Below are positions 34,016 to 44,260 of a stretch of 64,000 bases of DNA, one piece after another (the first letter of the stretch is position 1; each line of letters starts with the position of its first letter). The stretch comes from Tricholoma matsutake (lineage: Eukaryota > Basidiomycota > Agaricomycetes > Agaricales > Tricholomataceae). The translations under genes were made by a program, and so were the position numbers. The notes beneath the pieces were generated by a model. It was given only the letters and a program-made list of their open reading frames with translations. It was not told where the DNA came from and searched no databases. Location: contig AP026543.1 of the NCBI GenBank assembly GCA_026075535.2, positions 8,122,001 to 8,186,000 of the forward strand, written 5' to 3'.

Positions 34016-36240
34016 GCTCCTTGACTTGTTACAACCACCATAAATAGTGGTAAACACCTCTGCTCAACGTTGCATGCGACGTCGACACTTCAATTTTCGT
34101 CCGATTTTCAATCGGATTTCGCCATCACGAACGCTCTCGGCGTCTCCAGGCCTGGCCTGATTTGCTAAGAGATCCGTCCATCGGATCTCCAGGGATGTCT
34201 CGGTCATTGTTTCCAACAGTGACTGCTATCTGTCTCGTTCCCCTTGGCTTTGAGGATCCTGGCTAGGTGAGTGATGTCTATGAAAGAGTAGTCTGGGTCC
34301 CTATGGGGGCTTAGAGTGGGTGTGGGATGCCTGCTTCAATGCTCGCCCAAGTAGAAGCGCTCGTTTAGCTGGGGGAGGTCTGGCTTAGGGGGAAGGACGT
34401 TCTTACTGGACTGCTGGCTGTCTGGGAGGCTCCCAGCCTCCATGCTCTGTGAGTTTCTATTACTAGAGACATGCTACACTGACTACCTGTTGGAATACAC
34501 CATCGTTAAAAGGGGCCGGGCGATGGTGCCCCCTGACAGCTAGGTCGACGCTCTGGTGGCCGCTACTCACCACCAACCCTCTACCTCCGGTGCTCACTCT
34601 TCTAGGGTGCTATGACCCGGGTTCAATCTTCTCCCACTGGGTGACAGGATGTGCGGCATGTCCCCCCCTCGGAGCATTCGGAGGCAGTATCGGGTGGACC
34701 CAGAATAGAGATAAGGGACCAACTGTTATCGATGACACGCTACGTATCTTGATTTCTACTATCACCTACTAGCATTAACTTCCCCTCTCAATGCCTAAAC
34801 GGCGAACCAGAGCCCAAACACCACGCTGGGGTCTACACGACCCCTCCCTGATTACGGGCGACATCTACGACGATGGCGTCCAAGACTACGACACCCGGTA
34901 CGATCAGGACGATCCGGATGTAGCTACTGCCCTACGGGCAGTTAGAGATCTATGGGCTGGAGAAGACCTCTCCGACCCTGAGGATGACAAGGACTCTCTT
35001 GCTATGCAAGAGGCCCTCAGTTATGCCGAGAGCAGCCCCAAGCTGGCCTCGAGGCAAACGATAGACCGTGTGCTGTGGGCGCAGGACGTCCATGTCGCAC
35101 ATAAACAATGGACTCGCAGTCTCGAACGTGAGGACATATATTCACAGGAGCTCGGCATGGCCGAGCTCTTCTATCCGGAGGCATCCCCTGCCCCAGTACC
35201 ACCTTTGCCCCCCATCCCTGAGTTGGTGGAGGACGAAGTGCCGTTATCCGTGAATGAGAGGCTGGAAATCGAGGCCACCTCTCATGCCATGCTACACCAA
35301 CTCGACGCGATGACCATGTTCGTTGGTACCATCCGTACATCCGCCGTTCCCCCTGCAGAGAGGAACGCATGGCGCCAAATGGCCTGGGAGTTATTCACGA
35401 CCACCTGGCGACTGTCTGAGACAATGTCGGCGGAACTAGCAGCCGTTCTGACACCTCTCGACCTCACGTCTCCGGCAGCCTTCCGGGCTTTCTACGTGGC
35501 GGTGCACATTGCTCAATCAGAGCCTCAATCTGGGGAACCCTCATCCCCAGCACGGCGCCGTCGTCCTCGAGGTCCTCGTGGACAGCAGCGCCACACCTAG
35601 TACAGGGGTCTATCCCCCTCTACATTCACGGTCACCAAGTAACTGGTGGCCACTATTGGGATGGTGACATTGTGTTGCTTCCCTATACCTTCCCCCCACT
35701 GCGGGGGGGACGATGTCATTGAGTGCATGCACATGGGTGCATTTGCTCGAGGGGGGTCTCGGCCCCCTACTTACGGCGGTCACGGTGAATAACCAGGTGA
35801 ACAACCACCCGCCTTGTTACTGTCACTCGTGCACAACACAGTGATGGTCCACCTCATTCGTCTGGGGTGGTCAATCCTCGTTGGCTGGAAAAATGCAGAC
35901 GGTTATTCCTCCCACAAGGGGGGATTTACGGTGAATTAACACTGCTGCGCCTGGTCTGGCCTCGGTCGGACATGTGGCTGGGGGACCGTTTGCTCCAGGG
36001 GGCGATCTAATGGCTAACTTCGGGAGGGGGGGGCGCCCCCTCCAGATTATTGCCTTTCCTGGCTGAGAGGCCAACGTCTGTGGCACTGCCCGCCTAAAGT
36101 GGCTAAAACGGGGACCTGAGTGGGAGATGGGCGAGGGGAACGCGTAGATAAAGTAGTACCCAAGTTTGTACCCTGCTCCGCAGACTGCGTTCGAGCCCCG
36201 CGTTATAAATTCTGATCCAAAAAAAAAAAAAAAAAAAAAA
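34016..36240 (+). mobile_element. SPE-A5, complete
   Basis: From GCTCC at 34016 (preceded by TCAAC, 34011-34015) to TTCTGATCC and poly(A) 36219-36240. Leader 775 nt with type I cassette, ORF 34791-35600, trailer about 618 nt. Left flank is a C ORF scrap and right flank reverse LINE RNase H, so the flanks do not match and recombination is inferred. Confidence 0.9.
34791..35600 (+). CDS. SPE-A protein, intact (269 aa)
   Basis: Best A-family copy. Basic start MPKRRTRAQTPRWGLHDP; GDIYDDGVQDYDTRYDQDDP; acidic GEDLSDPEDDKDS at about residues 55-70; Pro-rich FYPEASPAPVPPLPPIPELV around 125-140; VEDEVPLSVNERLEIEATSH; block NAWRQMAWELFTTTWRLSE; LDLTSPAAFRAF; basic end ARRRRPRGPRGQQRHT. The C-terminal half aligns with the B protein, where most third bases differ but residues do not. 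I do not recognise a known family; RNA binding through the Arg-rich tail is a guess. Confidence 0.72.
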   Translation: MPKRRTRAQTPRWGLHDPSLITGDIYDDGVQDYDTRYDQDDPDVATALRAVRDLWAGEDLSDPEDDKDSLAMQEALSYAESSPKLASRQTIDRVLWAQDVHVAHKQWTRSLEREDIYSQELGMAELFYPEASPAPVPPLPPIPELVEDEVPLSVNERLEIEATSHAMLHQLDAMTMFVGTIRTSAVPPAERNAWRQMAWELFTTTWRLSETMSAELAAVLTPLDLTSPAAFRAFYVAVHIAQSEPQSGEPSSPARRRRPRGPRGQQRHT

Positions 36241-39081
36241 GGGGTCGAATTCATCGCCTGGTACCAGGGCCAGAGCTGCAGCCGAAACGACAGATGGACC
36301 TTGCAAGGTGAGTGTGTCGAGCATGTTCCCTCCCCAGAGTCCTAGCTCATGAGAGTGGGTGGTGCCTACGTGATTGGGCCCTAAGATTGCTCTTAGAGGG
36401 TGAGATGGAGCCAATAGGGAGGTTCTGAACACTCCTCTATCGACCAGACGACGCAGTAACAGCTGCATAGGCAGCAGTCCGGCGATACTTTCCAGGCCAC
36501 TGATTGGGGTGGTTCTGAATGCACCGAGGATCCAGCAAGCAGCGATGGACTGCACCTGGGCCAGCGTTTTGATGACACCTTTGACGCGAGCGCCTTTGAA
36601 GTGCCAGAGTCTCAATCCGTATGTCATGATGGGTACGACACACGAATGGTACAGGAGGCGTTTCTGCATAGGGGTTAACCCTCTCACAGAATTGCCGAGC
36701 ATGCCCATCGCCCTAGCAGTGGTGAGGGCTTTGGTGGAATAGAACCGCGTATGCTCCTTGAAGGAGAGTTTGCGGTCGAAGAAAAATCCGAGGTACCTCC
36801 AGGTAACCTTGGGTTTGAGAGGGGTGTTGCCCGTGTAGGGGGCAAAGCCAAGATCAATAGGCAAGGGGGTGAACCTCCTCGCCCTTGAGAAGTGAAATAT
36901 TTCAGACTTGTTGTGTTTGAGCACAAGTCCGAGGGAGGTGAATGCCTGGAAGATCCAGCCATACGCTGTTTTAAGGAGGGGGATGTTATCCTCCAACTGT
37001 GGAGAGCGGGCGATGAGGGTACCATCGTCCACGTAGGACATGAGATCGACATCTCTGCCGATGTCGCTTCTTCTGAAGAGCTTCATGATGGGCATCAGGT
37101 ATAGCGCCGACAGGACAGGGGACAAGGCAGAACCTTGACCCACTCCCACATCTGCTGCGAAGGGGCCAGATGAGAAAGCGTTCCATTTGTAGGTCATCTT
37201 GCGACCGACCAAATATGAACGGAAGAAGTTCACAACTTGCGCAGGGAATCCTGACCGAGAGATAATCTCCAATAGAACCTGGTGGTTCAAGGAGGGGAAG
37301 AACTGAGTGATGTCGAAGGCGACAACACTCGTTTTGAGCCCTTTGGCCCATCCCGCTCTGACCAGGTGGGTAAGGTAGATTCCTGCATCCTCAGTGGAAC
37401 GCTGGGCGACACCTCCGAACTGATTTTGCTCGAAGGCCTCGTGTGCGACCCCGTCGAACTGAAGTCGCCTAGACAACATCTTTTCGACTAATTTGCCCAA
37501 GGTATTCAGGAGCACAATGGTCCTGAATGACTTAGGGGTAGAATAATTAGGTTTCCTGGGTTTTGGGATGATAACCGACAGGGACTCCTTGAAATGGGCT
37601 GGCCAATGGCCAGCAGTGATGCACGCCTCAGCAATGCGGGTAATGAGCCCTGCCACTTCTGGGTTGCTACACCAGTGTTTAAGGTGCGACCACGTAACAT
37701 GATCGGGACCTGGAGCGGAACGGGAAGAACACGCATTTAGCGCTTCTTTCAATTCCGTAACGGAAAACGGGATCCAGGCCCTTTCAGGCGCCGGATCAAG
37801 TTCATCGAGGATGCTCAGATCGACTACTCGATCTGAGGCAGCATTGTAGGACCCATCAAGGGCATCCCAAAGAGAGTCCAGGTCGTTGCAGGGTTCTCCC
37901 CGATAGGAGATAGCCTCATACGATGGGAGGTTACGTTGATGCGTCCAGGACATCAAGTCTCAGGGTCGTCTGTTCATCATAGCCACTTCTTGGATACGGT
38001 CATCAAAGAAGTCGCGCTTAGCATGTCGCATGACTTTCCTGTAATGCTTCCAGTCCTCCCCATCGCGGGAAGATCTGTAAGCATCCAGAGCACCACTGCA
38101 TTCATCTGTCCACCATCCTTTGGACGATTTGCCGAGGCGAGATTCCTTGGCATGGCTTTCCCATGCCTTGTTTAAAATTGTTGATATCGCCGAGACGACA
38201 TCATCGATTTCTGCCGATGTATCTCCGTGCCAGTCTAGCCATGGAGTTAAAGCGGAGGAGACAGCATCCTGATAGGATGCTTCCTCCTCAGATCCTTTCT
38301 TGATGGACCACTTGGTGACCGGGACCAAAGATCCCGGGCCCGGTAGTACTAATGTCAGGGGAGCGCGGTCAGACATCCCCCTGGCTTCAGGAACGATCTC
38401 ACAGTACAGTACAAATCTAAGATCTGTAGGTACGAACATCAGGTCGATCACCATGGGGTGAAGGCCCTGTTGTGGGGGAAAATGGGTAGGGCCCTCCGCT
38501 ACTGGTAGGGCTCTCGTCAGGCCTAGTGCCATAGCCGTTTCCACTAAGTGGTCGGCATGGATTGAGTGCTCAGGCCCCTGGGGGTCCCAGGAGGCGTGTC
38601 TCACGTTAAAATCACCACACATAAAGTGTAGGCGTGGGATCATCATGACGTTCTCGAACAAGAGCGTGATGACTGAGTGTTGGCTGTCCGAGTAAACGTT
38701 AGTGAGTAGCATGACGTCCTCCCCTATTCCCAGTGAAAAGAGGAGGATGTCACGATCGTTGATCAGATCTCGTCTGAGACCAGGTCTTAGATTAGCGATG
38801 CTGTTCACAAAATAGATGGCAACGCGTGGAGGGGAGTCAATTCCCGATGGGCGCACCAAGGTTCCCCAATTGGGGCTCATCGGTGCGCCTATAACTTCTT
38901 CCCCTTCCCTGTTGTAGGCAGAGGGGGCGTGTCTTATTAGTCGCCAAGGAGGCTCTTGAATCAAAAGCAAATCATAGTCATCTACGAAATCTGCCAGTAG
39001 AGAGTCCATGTAGCCCCAGTTTCTGTTTACATTTTGGCTAAATACGCGTAGCTGAGGGGTAGATCTAAGTCTGTCCCTCAT
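36241..39081 (-). pseudogene. LINE ORF2 endonuclease-RT, copy L7
   Basis: ATG at 39081-39079 directly after the ORF1 stop. Endonuclease motifs QNVNRNWGYMD, LIQEPPW and GDFNVRHASWDP are present, but the SDH motif reads SDRAPL (CGC at 38367-38365), losing the catalytic His. TGA at 37962-37960 replaces Trp (RRPW). The RT is otherwise open with FDITQFFPSLNH, VGVGQGSALSP and YVDD. The RNase H and 3' end are missing; the frame runs into SPE-A5 poly(A). Confidence 0.88.
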
Positions 39082-41005
39082 TTACGTTCGGCCACCACGT
39101 CCTGCGGGATGGTGAGCAGGAGGGGAGCGAGAATTGCATTTCGCACTCACCTCGTCATAGCGAGCTTTGATCCAGTCACGGTCAAAGCGATGTCGCCAGA
39201 AATTGCATCGACGATCGTCGGATGCGTGGTTCTTCCGGCAATTCATGCACCTAGCCGGGTGAGGACAGGCTGCCCCCTCTGGGGTAGCTGGGATAGGGGG
39301 GTTCACCTTGGCGTTTCCCTTGCAACACCCCGCTAGGGCACGATGGTGCTCCTTGCAGTGTGGGCCTGCACAGATCGGACATTTCGACTGTGGAGCTCTG
39401 CATGCTGGGGTGGGGTGGCCCCACTTCCAGCACCGTTGGCATAGCGGGAGCCCAGGGTTTGCCCTGGCTGCCCTAACATAGGCGACATAGCGTCCAAATT
39501 GGACACCCCGTCCGATGAGAGCTTTCGCTCGTGCGCCACTGACCGAGTCAGCGACGTTGAGGTAGACGGTGCACATGTCCGACATTCTCGAATCACGGAC
39601 CACCCGTGGAGGGACTTGCAGAACGGTGAGGTCGGATATGCCTGACTTCCCCAGGTGTGCTATGACGACATCCAGCGTAATGGCCTTGTCGTTCGCAATG
39701 TAGGGCACGTCTACCAACTTGAGGTAAGACGTGGACGTCGGTAACGCTGCATCGATTTGGAGCGCATAGGGGAAGGCCTTGTGGGCCGCCTCCTTGAAGC
39801 ATCGTAGGTCCTTGTCCGAGGCCACTATGTCAGTTGCCACCGAGAGGTTCCCGGCATGCATGGAAGCAGACTGTGCCACTAGCTTAGAGTGGTGTAGTCC
39901 TAAGGTCATCCGGACATGGTCCAGGAAGTCAGCAGGGTTCGTCCCCTTCTCGAGGGGGGGTCGAACGTGAACAAGAACCTGTCTTCACGACGGTCCGTGG
40001 ACGGTGGGTGAAGGCTTTGCAGCCTTGGGCCTGGATGGACCGACGTGCTGCTGGATGTCAGCTAGCTTGTCGGTTGGAAGCTCAGGGAAGGCCTTGGCTA
40101 GTTGCACAAGGCCATCCATGGATGTGTTAGGTGCTCGCCCCCCCAGGGAAGCGAGCGACCTGAGCGAATGTCCCCTTGCCTGAAGGCTTGGTCGACATGT
40201 TCACGGGGGGAGGAGGTCCTCTGCCCCATGACGAAGAAGTGCCCCCTGTCGGGGGCTTAGGAAGAGGTCAAGCCCCTTTCGGGCCTCGTGTCCTCGCAGA
40301 TTTGTGAGGGGGGGGGCGTGGCCCATCCCATCCCTCCAGGTGCTCCGTCCTTGGGACGTCGTTGGGGTCAGTAGTAGCAGGACGCTTGCCTGCACTGCCA
40401 GCCCTGTCAATAGCTCTTCGGAGGGTCGTATTCCCCGAGGCGTGGTGAAATCCAACCGTGGTCGCTGCATACAGCACCGCCCCCAGTTGTTCTGCGATTT
40501 CCTGCCGTTGTTCAGCAGTGGGTCGTAGGGCTCCAGTCCTGTTTAGAACAGTGATGAATCCCTGAGCGTATTCCCCGAGGTCGTGGGCGAAGGTGGTCGG
40601 ACCGGCCCAATCGTCGTCCGCATCGCTTGCCATCACCGTGTCTTGGATCACGGGCTCGGGGTTGGGTGTCACAGCTTCGTTACCCCACCGAGAGGCAGGC
40701 GTGGAAGGAGTGGTAGGAGGTGCAGGGGACGCTGTGGCCCGCCTGGGAGATAATGTCGGCACGCTGAATCGCTGTGCACGCGGTGTGATCGTTCCGGCCC
40801 CATACGGGGACGGAGTTGGAGAGCTTCTTTGGGACCGATGAGGGCCCACCGAAGGTGCTATCTGTGAGGATCTACGGCCCCCAGAGGGCCATAGAGAATC
40901 AATGGGATCGTCGCCAGGAGTTCTGGGCGTACCGGCTCTGGAAGGGTTCCCCACGTCCATTGCTTCGCCTGATCTCCCCCTTGTTCTAGATACTGAATCA
41001 GACAT
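39082..41005 (-). pseudogene. LINE ORF1, only copy with its N-terminus, copy L7
   Basis: ATG at 41005-41003 (MSDSVSRTRGRSGEAMDVGN). Ser/Pro-rich N-terminus of about 120 residues, an acidic DADDDW patch, helical ALRPTAEQRQEIAEQLGAVL, basic RPPPHKSARTRGPKGA, RRM-like region (SYLKLVDVPYIAND, VYLNVADSVSGARAKALIGR), then the knuckle cluster. Lesions: TGA at 40270-40268 (CGA elsewhere), an extra G in the G-run near 40143, and a TGA near 39983. Expected intact length about 640 aa. Confidence 0.85.
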
Positions 41006-41129
41006 GCGCTGGTAAGATGCTATATAGACCGGATCGCTTGGATTGTAGACGGATTGAGCTGCAGAGAGTGAAAATGGTGTCGACAAAAATTTCTGTGGCT
41101 GTGCACGTCGCGGTAACAAGTCAAGAAGC
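41006..41129 (-). promoter_or_regulatory. LINE 5' untranslated region and 5' terminus, copy L7
   Basis: 124 nt between the element start and the ORF1 ATG. It begins GCTTCTTGACTTGTTAC, matching the first 17 nt of the SPEs with one difference, then diverges (CGCGACGTGCAC instead of AACCACC). Non-LTR elements generally carry an internal promoter downstream of their 5' end; none can be pinpointed here. This is the only LINE 5' end in the window. Confidence 0.6.
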
Positions 41130-41844
41130 GATGACCTTCGTTGCTTTAAGGAGGCTGTCCACAAGGCGTTCCCTGGCGCATTGCAAGTAGACGCAGCGCT
41201 ACCCACATCCACATTGTACCTCAAGCTGGTCGATGTGCCGTTCATCGCTAACAACAAGGCGTTAACGCCTGATGTCGTCATTGCACACTTGGGAAAGTCC
41301 GGAATATTGGACCTCACAGTGCTTCAAGTCCCCCCCCAGGTTGTACGCGATTCGAAGATGTCAGATACGTGCACCGTGGATCTCAACATCGCTGACTCAG
41401 TCAGTGGTGCACGAGCTAAGGCTCTCATCGGTCGGGGCGTCCAATTTGGGCGCTACATCGCTTATGTTAGGGCTGCCAGGGCGAACCCTGGTTTGCCTCT
41501 TTGCCAACGATGCTGGAAGTGGGGTCACCCCACCCCGGCATGCAGAGCTCCACAGACCAAATGCCCGATCTGTGCAGGCCCACACCGTAAGGAGCACCAT
41601 CGTGCCCTTGCAGGGTGTTGTAAGGGAAATGCGAAGGCAAACCCCAGAGGGGGCAGCCTGTCCTCACCCAGCTAGGTGCATCAACTGCTGGAAAAATCAC
41701 GCATCCAACGATCGTCGATGCAATTTTTGGTGACATCGCTTTGACTGTGACTGGATCAAAGCTCACTATGACGAGGTGAGTGCGAGACGCAACTCTCGCT
41801 CCCCTCCCACTTACCATCCCGCAGGACACGGTGGCCGAACGTAA
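41130..41844 (+). pseudogene. LINE ORF1 fragment, copy L8
   Basis: Starts mid-ORF1 beside the L7 5' end. RRM-like part and knuckle CQRCWKWGHPTPAC are intact; about 17 bases are missing near 41643 between two CCCC runs, shifting the frame before the last knuckle. TAA at 41842-41844 directly precedes the ORF2 ATG. Confidence 0.83.
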
Positions 41845-41985
41845 ATGAGGGACAGGCTTAGATCTACCCCTCAGCTATGAGTATTTAGTCAAAATGTAAA
41901 CAGAAATTGGGGTTACATGGACTCGTTGCTGGCAGACTTTGTAGACGACTATGATATGCTTTTCATTCAAGAGCCTCCCTGGCGA
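41845..41985 (+). pseudogene. LINE ORF2 start, copy L8
   Basis: MRDRLRSTPQL, then TGA at codon 12 (41878-41880), then SQNVNRNWGYMDSLLADFVD to EPPWR, where SPE-B5 is inserted. Resumes at 44261. Confidence 0.8.
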
Positions 41986-41989
41986 CGTC

Positions 41990-42195
41990 GCTCCTTGACT
42001 TGTTACAACCACCATAAATAGTGGTAAACACCTCTGCTCAACGTTGCACGCAACGTCGACACTTCAATTTTGGTCCGATTTTTGATCGGATTTCACCATC
42101 ACGAACGCTCTCGGCGTCTCCAGGCCTGCCCTGATTTGCTAAGAGATCCGTCCATCTGATCTCTGTGGATGCCCCAGTCACTGTTTTTGACAGTG
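41990..42195 (+). ncRNA. Structured 5' cassette, type I (exemplar from SPE-B5)
   Basis: Four predicted hairpins: ACCAC/GTGGT (42008-42012 with 42021-42025); ACGTTG/CAACGT (42041-42046 with 42051-42056, loop CACG); TCCGAT/ATCGGA (42074-42079 with 42085-42090); CACTGT/ACAGTG (42179-42184 with 42190-42195). Between copies the last becomes CATTGT/ACAATG (near 1920, 12716 and 60003), keeping the pairing. Not recognised as an HDV-like or hammerhead ribozyme. A role in translation, packaging or integration is open. Confidence 0.6.
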
Positions 42196-42765
42196 TCTGC
42201 TATTCGTCTCGTTCTCCTGGGCTTCGAGGATCCTGGTTAGGTGAGTGCTGGCAATGAAAGAGTAGTCTGGGCCCCTATGGGGGCTTAGAGTGGGTGTGGG
42301 ATGCCTACTTCAATGCTCGCCCAAGTCGTCGCATTCGTTTAGCTGGGGGAGGTCTGGTTCAGGAGGAGGGACATATTCACTGGATTGTGGGTCGTCTGGG
42401 AGGCTTCCTACCTCCATGCTGTGTGAGTTTCTACATCTAGAGACCTGCTACACTGACTACCTATTGGAATACACCATCGTTAAAAGGGGCCGGGCGATGG
42501 TGCCCCCTGGTGGCTAGGTCGACGCTCGGGTGGCCGCTATTCACCACCGACTCTTTACCTCCGGCACTCACACCCTTGAGGTGTTTGGAACCGGGTTCAA
42601 TCGTCCCTCCCAATCGGCAGCAGGATTTGCGGCCTGCCTGCCCCCTCGGAGCATCTGGAGGCTGTGTCGGGTGGACCCGGAATTGAGATAAGGGACCGTC
42701 TGTTATCGTTATCACGCTACGTATCTTGACTTCTACCATCATCTACTTGTGCTAAATCATCCTCA

Positions 42766-43608
42766 ATGCCCTCTGCAAACCGTAGAGCGCGAACTCGACA
42801 CCAGGCGGCTCATGGCGACCCCCTCCTATACACAAACACCGACTTCGCAGACTTCGACGACAACTACCTCCCAGAGTTCGGACACGTCTCCCTGAGCGGA
42901 TGGGACTCTGATGTGGCTAACCAGTTCCACAATCTTTGGGCGGAGGATGACTCCTCTGACCTGCCAGACGACGATGACGGCTCTGCCACCGGCGGAGACG
43001 TCGAATTCATTCCGGGTCTCACCGAGCTAGCCTCGCAGGAGACGATAAACCGCTTCTTGGCATCACAAGTGATAGCCGATGAGGTGCATGATCTGGCTCT
43101 CGAGCTTGGGCTCGAGGCCAACAACAATCAAGAGCTCGGCATTGCCGAGCTCCTCTATCCAGAGGGGCAGCAGGAGCAATCTGCGCCGCCCCTCCCCACA
43201 TCACCTGGTTCATCCGCCATCCCAGAGTTGGTGGAGGATGAGCCTCCGTTGTCGAGAGATGAGAGGGTGGACATAACGTCCACCTCTCATGGCTTTCTAC
43301 ATTTACTGGAGGCTATGACGATTTTTGTCGGTACCGTCCGAGTATCCGCCGTTCCGCTCATAGAGAGGAATGCATGGCGCCAGATGGCATGGGAACTATT
43401 CACAACCACCTGGCGATTGTCCGAGCCAATGTCGGCAGAACTAGCAGCTGCCGGATTGCCTCTCGATCTCACGTCACTGGCAGCCTTCAGGGCTTCCTAC
43501 GCGGCTAGGCAGGCAGCTCATGCAGAGCTCCATCATGAGGAACCCTCGTCCTCATCACGATGCCGTCATCCTCAAGGTCCTCGGAGACAGCCACGCCACA
43601 ACCTATAG
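42766..43608 (+). CDS. SPE-B protein, intact (280 aa)
   Basis: MPSANRRARTRHQAAHGDPL; acidic FADFDDNYLPEFGH and DDSSDLPDDDDGS in the first 75 residues; GLTELASQETINRFLASQ; ELGLEANNNQELGIAELLYP; Pro hinge; IPELVEDEPPLSRDERVDIT; HGFLHLLEAMTIFVGTVRVS; NAWRQMAWELFTTTWRLSE; basic C-terminus. Start as in all B copies, 776 nt from the element 5' end. Function unknown; no nuclease, RT or zinc finger. Confidence 0.72.
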   Translation: MPSANRRARTRHQAAHGDPLLYTNTDFADFDDNYLPEFGHVSLSGWDSDVANQFHNLWAEDDSSDLPDDDDGSATGGDVEFIPGLTELASQETINRFLASQVIADEVHDLALELGLEANNNQELGIAELLYPEGQQEQSAPPLPTSPGSSAIPELVEDEPPLSRDERVDITSTSHGFLHLLEAMTIFVGTVRVSAVPLIERNAWRQMAWELFTTTWRLSEPMSAELAAAGLPLDLTSLAAFRASYAARQAAHAELHHEEPSSSSRCRHPQGPRRQPRHNL

Positions 43609-44260
43609 GGGAACACCCCTCCACAACCACGCCCACCAAATAATTGGTGGCCGATATCGGGATAGTGACATTTTGTCGCTTCCCTCCACCTTCCCCCCGC
43701 TGCGGGGGGGACATTGTCATCGAGTGCATGCACATGTCGGCATTTGCTCAAAGGGGGGTCTCGGCCCCCCTGCCTACGGTAGTTCCGGTGAATAACCAGG
43801 TGAACAACCAGCTACCACATCTCTGTCACTCGTGCGCAAACATGGTGATGGTCCACCCCATTCGTCTGGGGTGGTCAATCCTCGCTGGCTGGAAGTAGGC
43901 TATCGGTTATTCCTCCCGCAAGGGGGGATTTACGGTGAATTGACACCACTGCGCCTGATCTGACTTCGGTTGGATATGTGGCCGGGGGACCGGTTGGTAC
44001 CAGTGGGCAACCTAATGGCTAGCTTCGGGAGGGGGAGGCTTCCCCTCCAGATTATTGCCTTTCCTGGCTGAGAGGCCAACGTCTGTGGCACTGCCCGCCT
44101 AAAGTGGCTAAAACGAGGACCTGGGTGGGAGATGGGCGAGGGGAACGCGTAGATATAGTAGTACCCTAGTTTGTACCCTGCTCCGCGGACTGCGATCGAG
44201 CCCCGCGTTATAAATTGTTGACCCAAAAAAAAAAAAAAAAAAAAAGAGCCTCCCTGGCGA

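Larger units (their letters stand above)
41990..44245 (+). mobile_element. SPE-B5, complete, inserted in L8
   Basis: Target duplication GAGCCTCCCTGGCGA at 41971-41985 and 44246-44260; four extra bases (CGTC) before GCTCC. Leader 776 nt, ORF 42766-43608, trailer about 616 nt, poly(A) 44225-44245. Confidence 0.93.

Noticed and set aside
36103..37956. A 617-codon ORF ending in a Phe run
   Set aside because: It is L7 ORF2 reading through the SPE-A5 poly(A) in antisense; the Phe run is the tail.
41990..42100. HDV-like or hammerhead ribozyme at the SPE 5' end
   Set aside because: No downstream partner for a P1 helix with GCTCCTT was found, and there is no CUGAUGA...GAAA core. The hairpins are real candidates but not these known folds.
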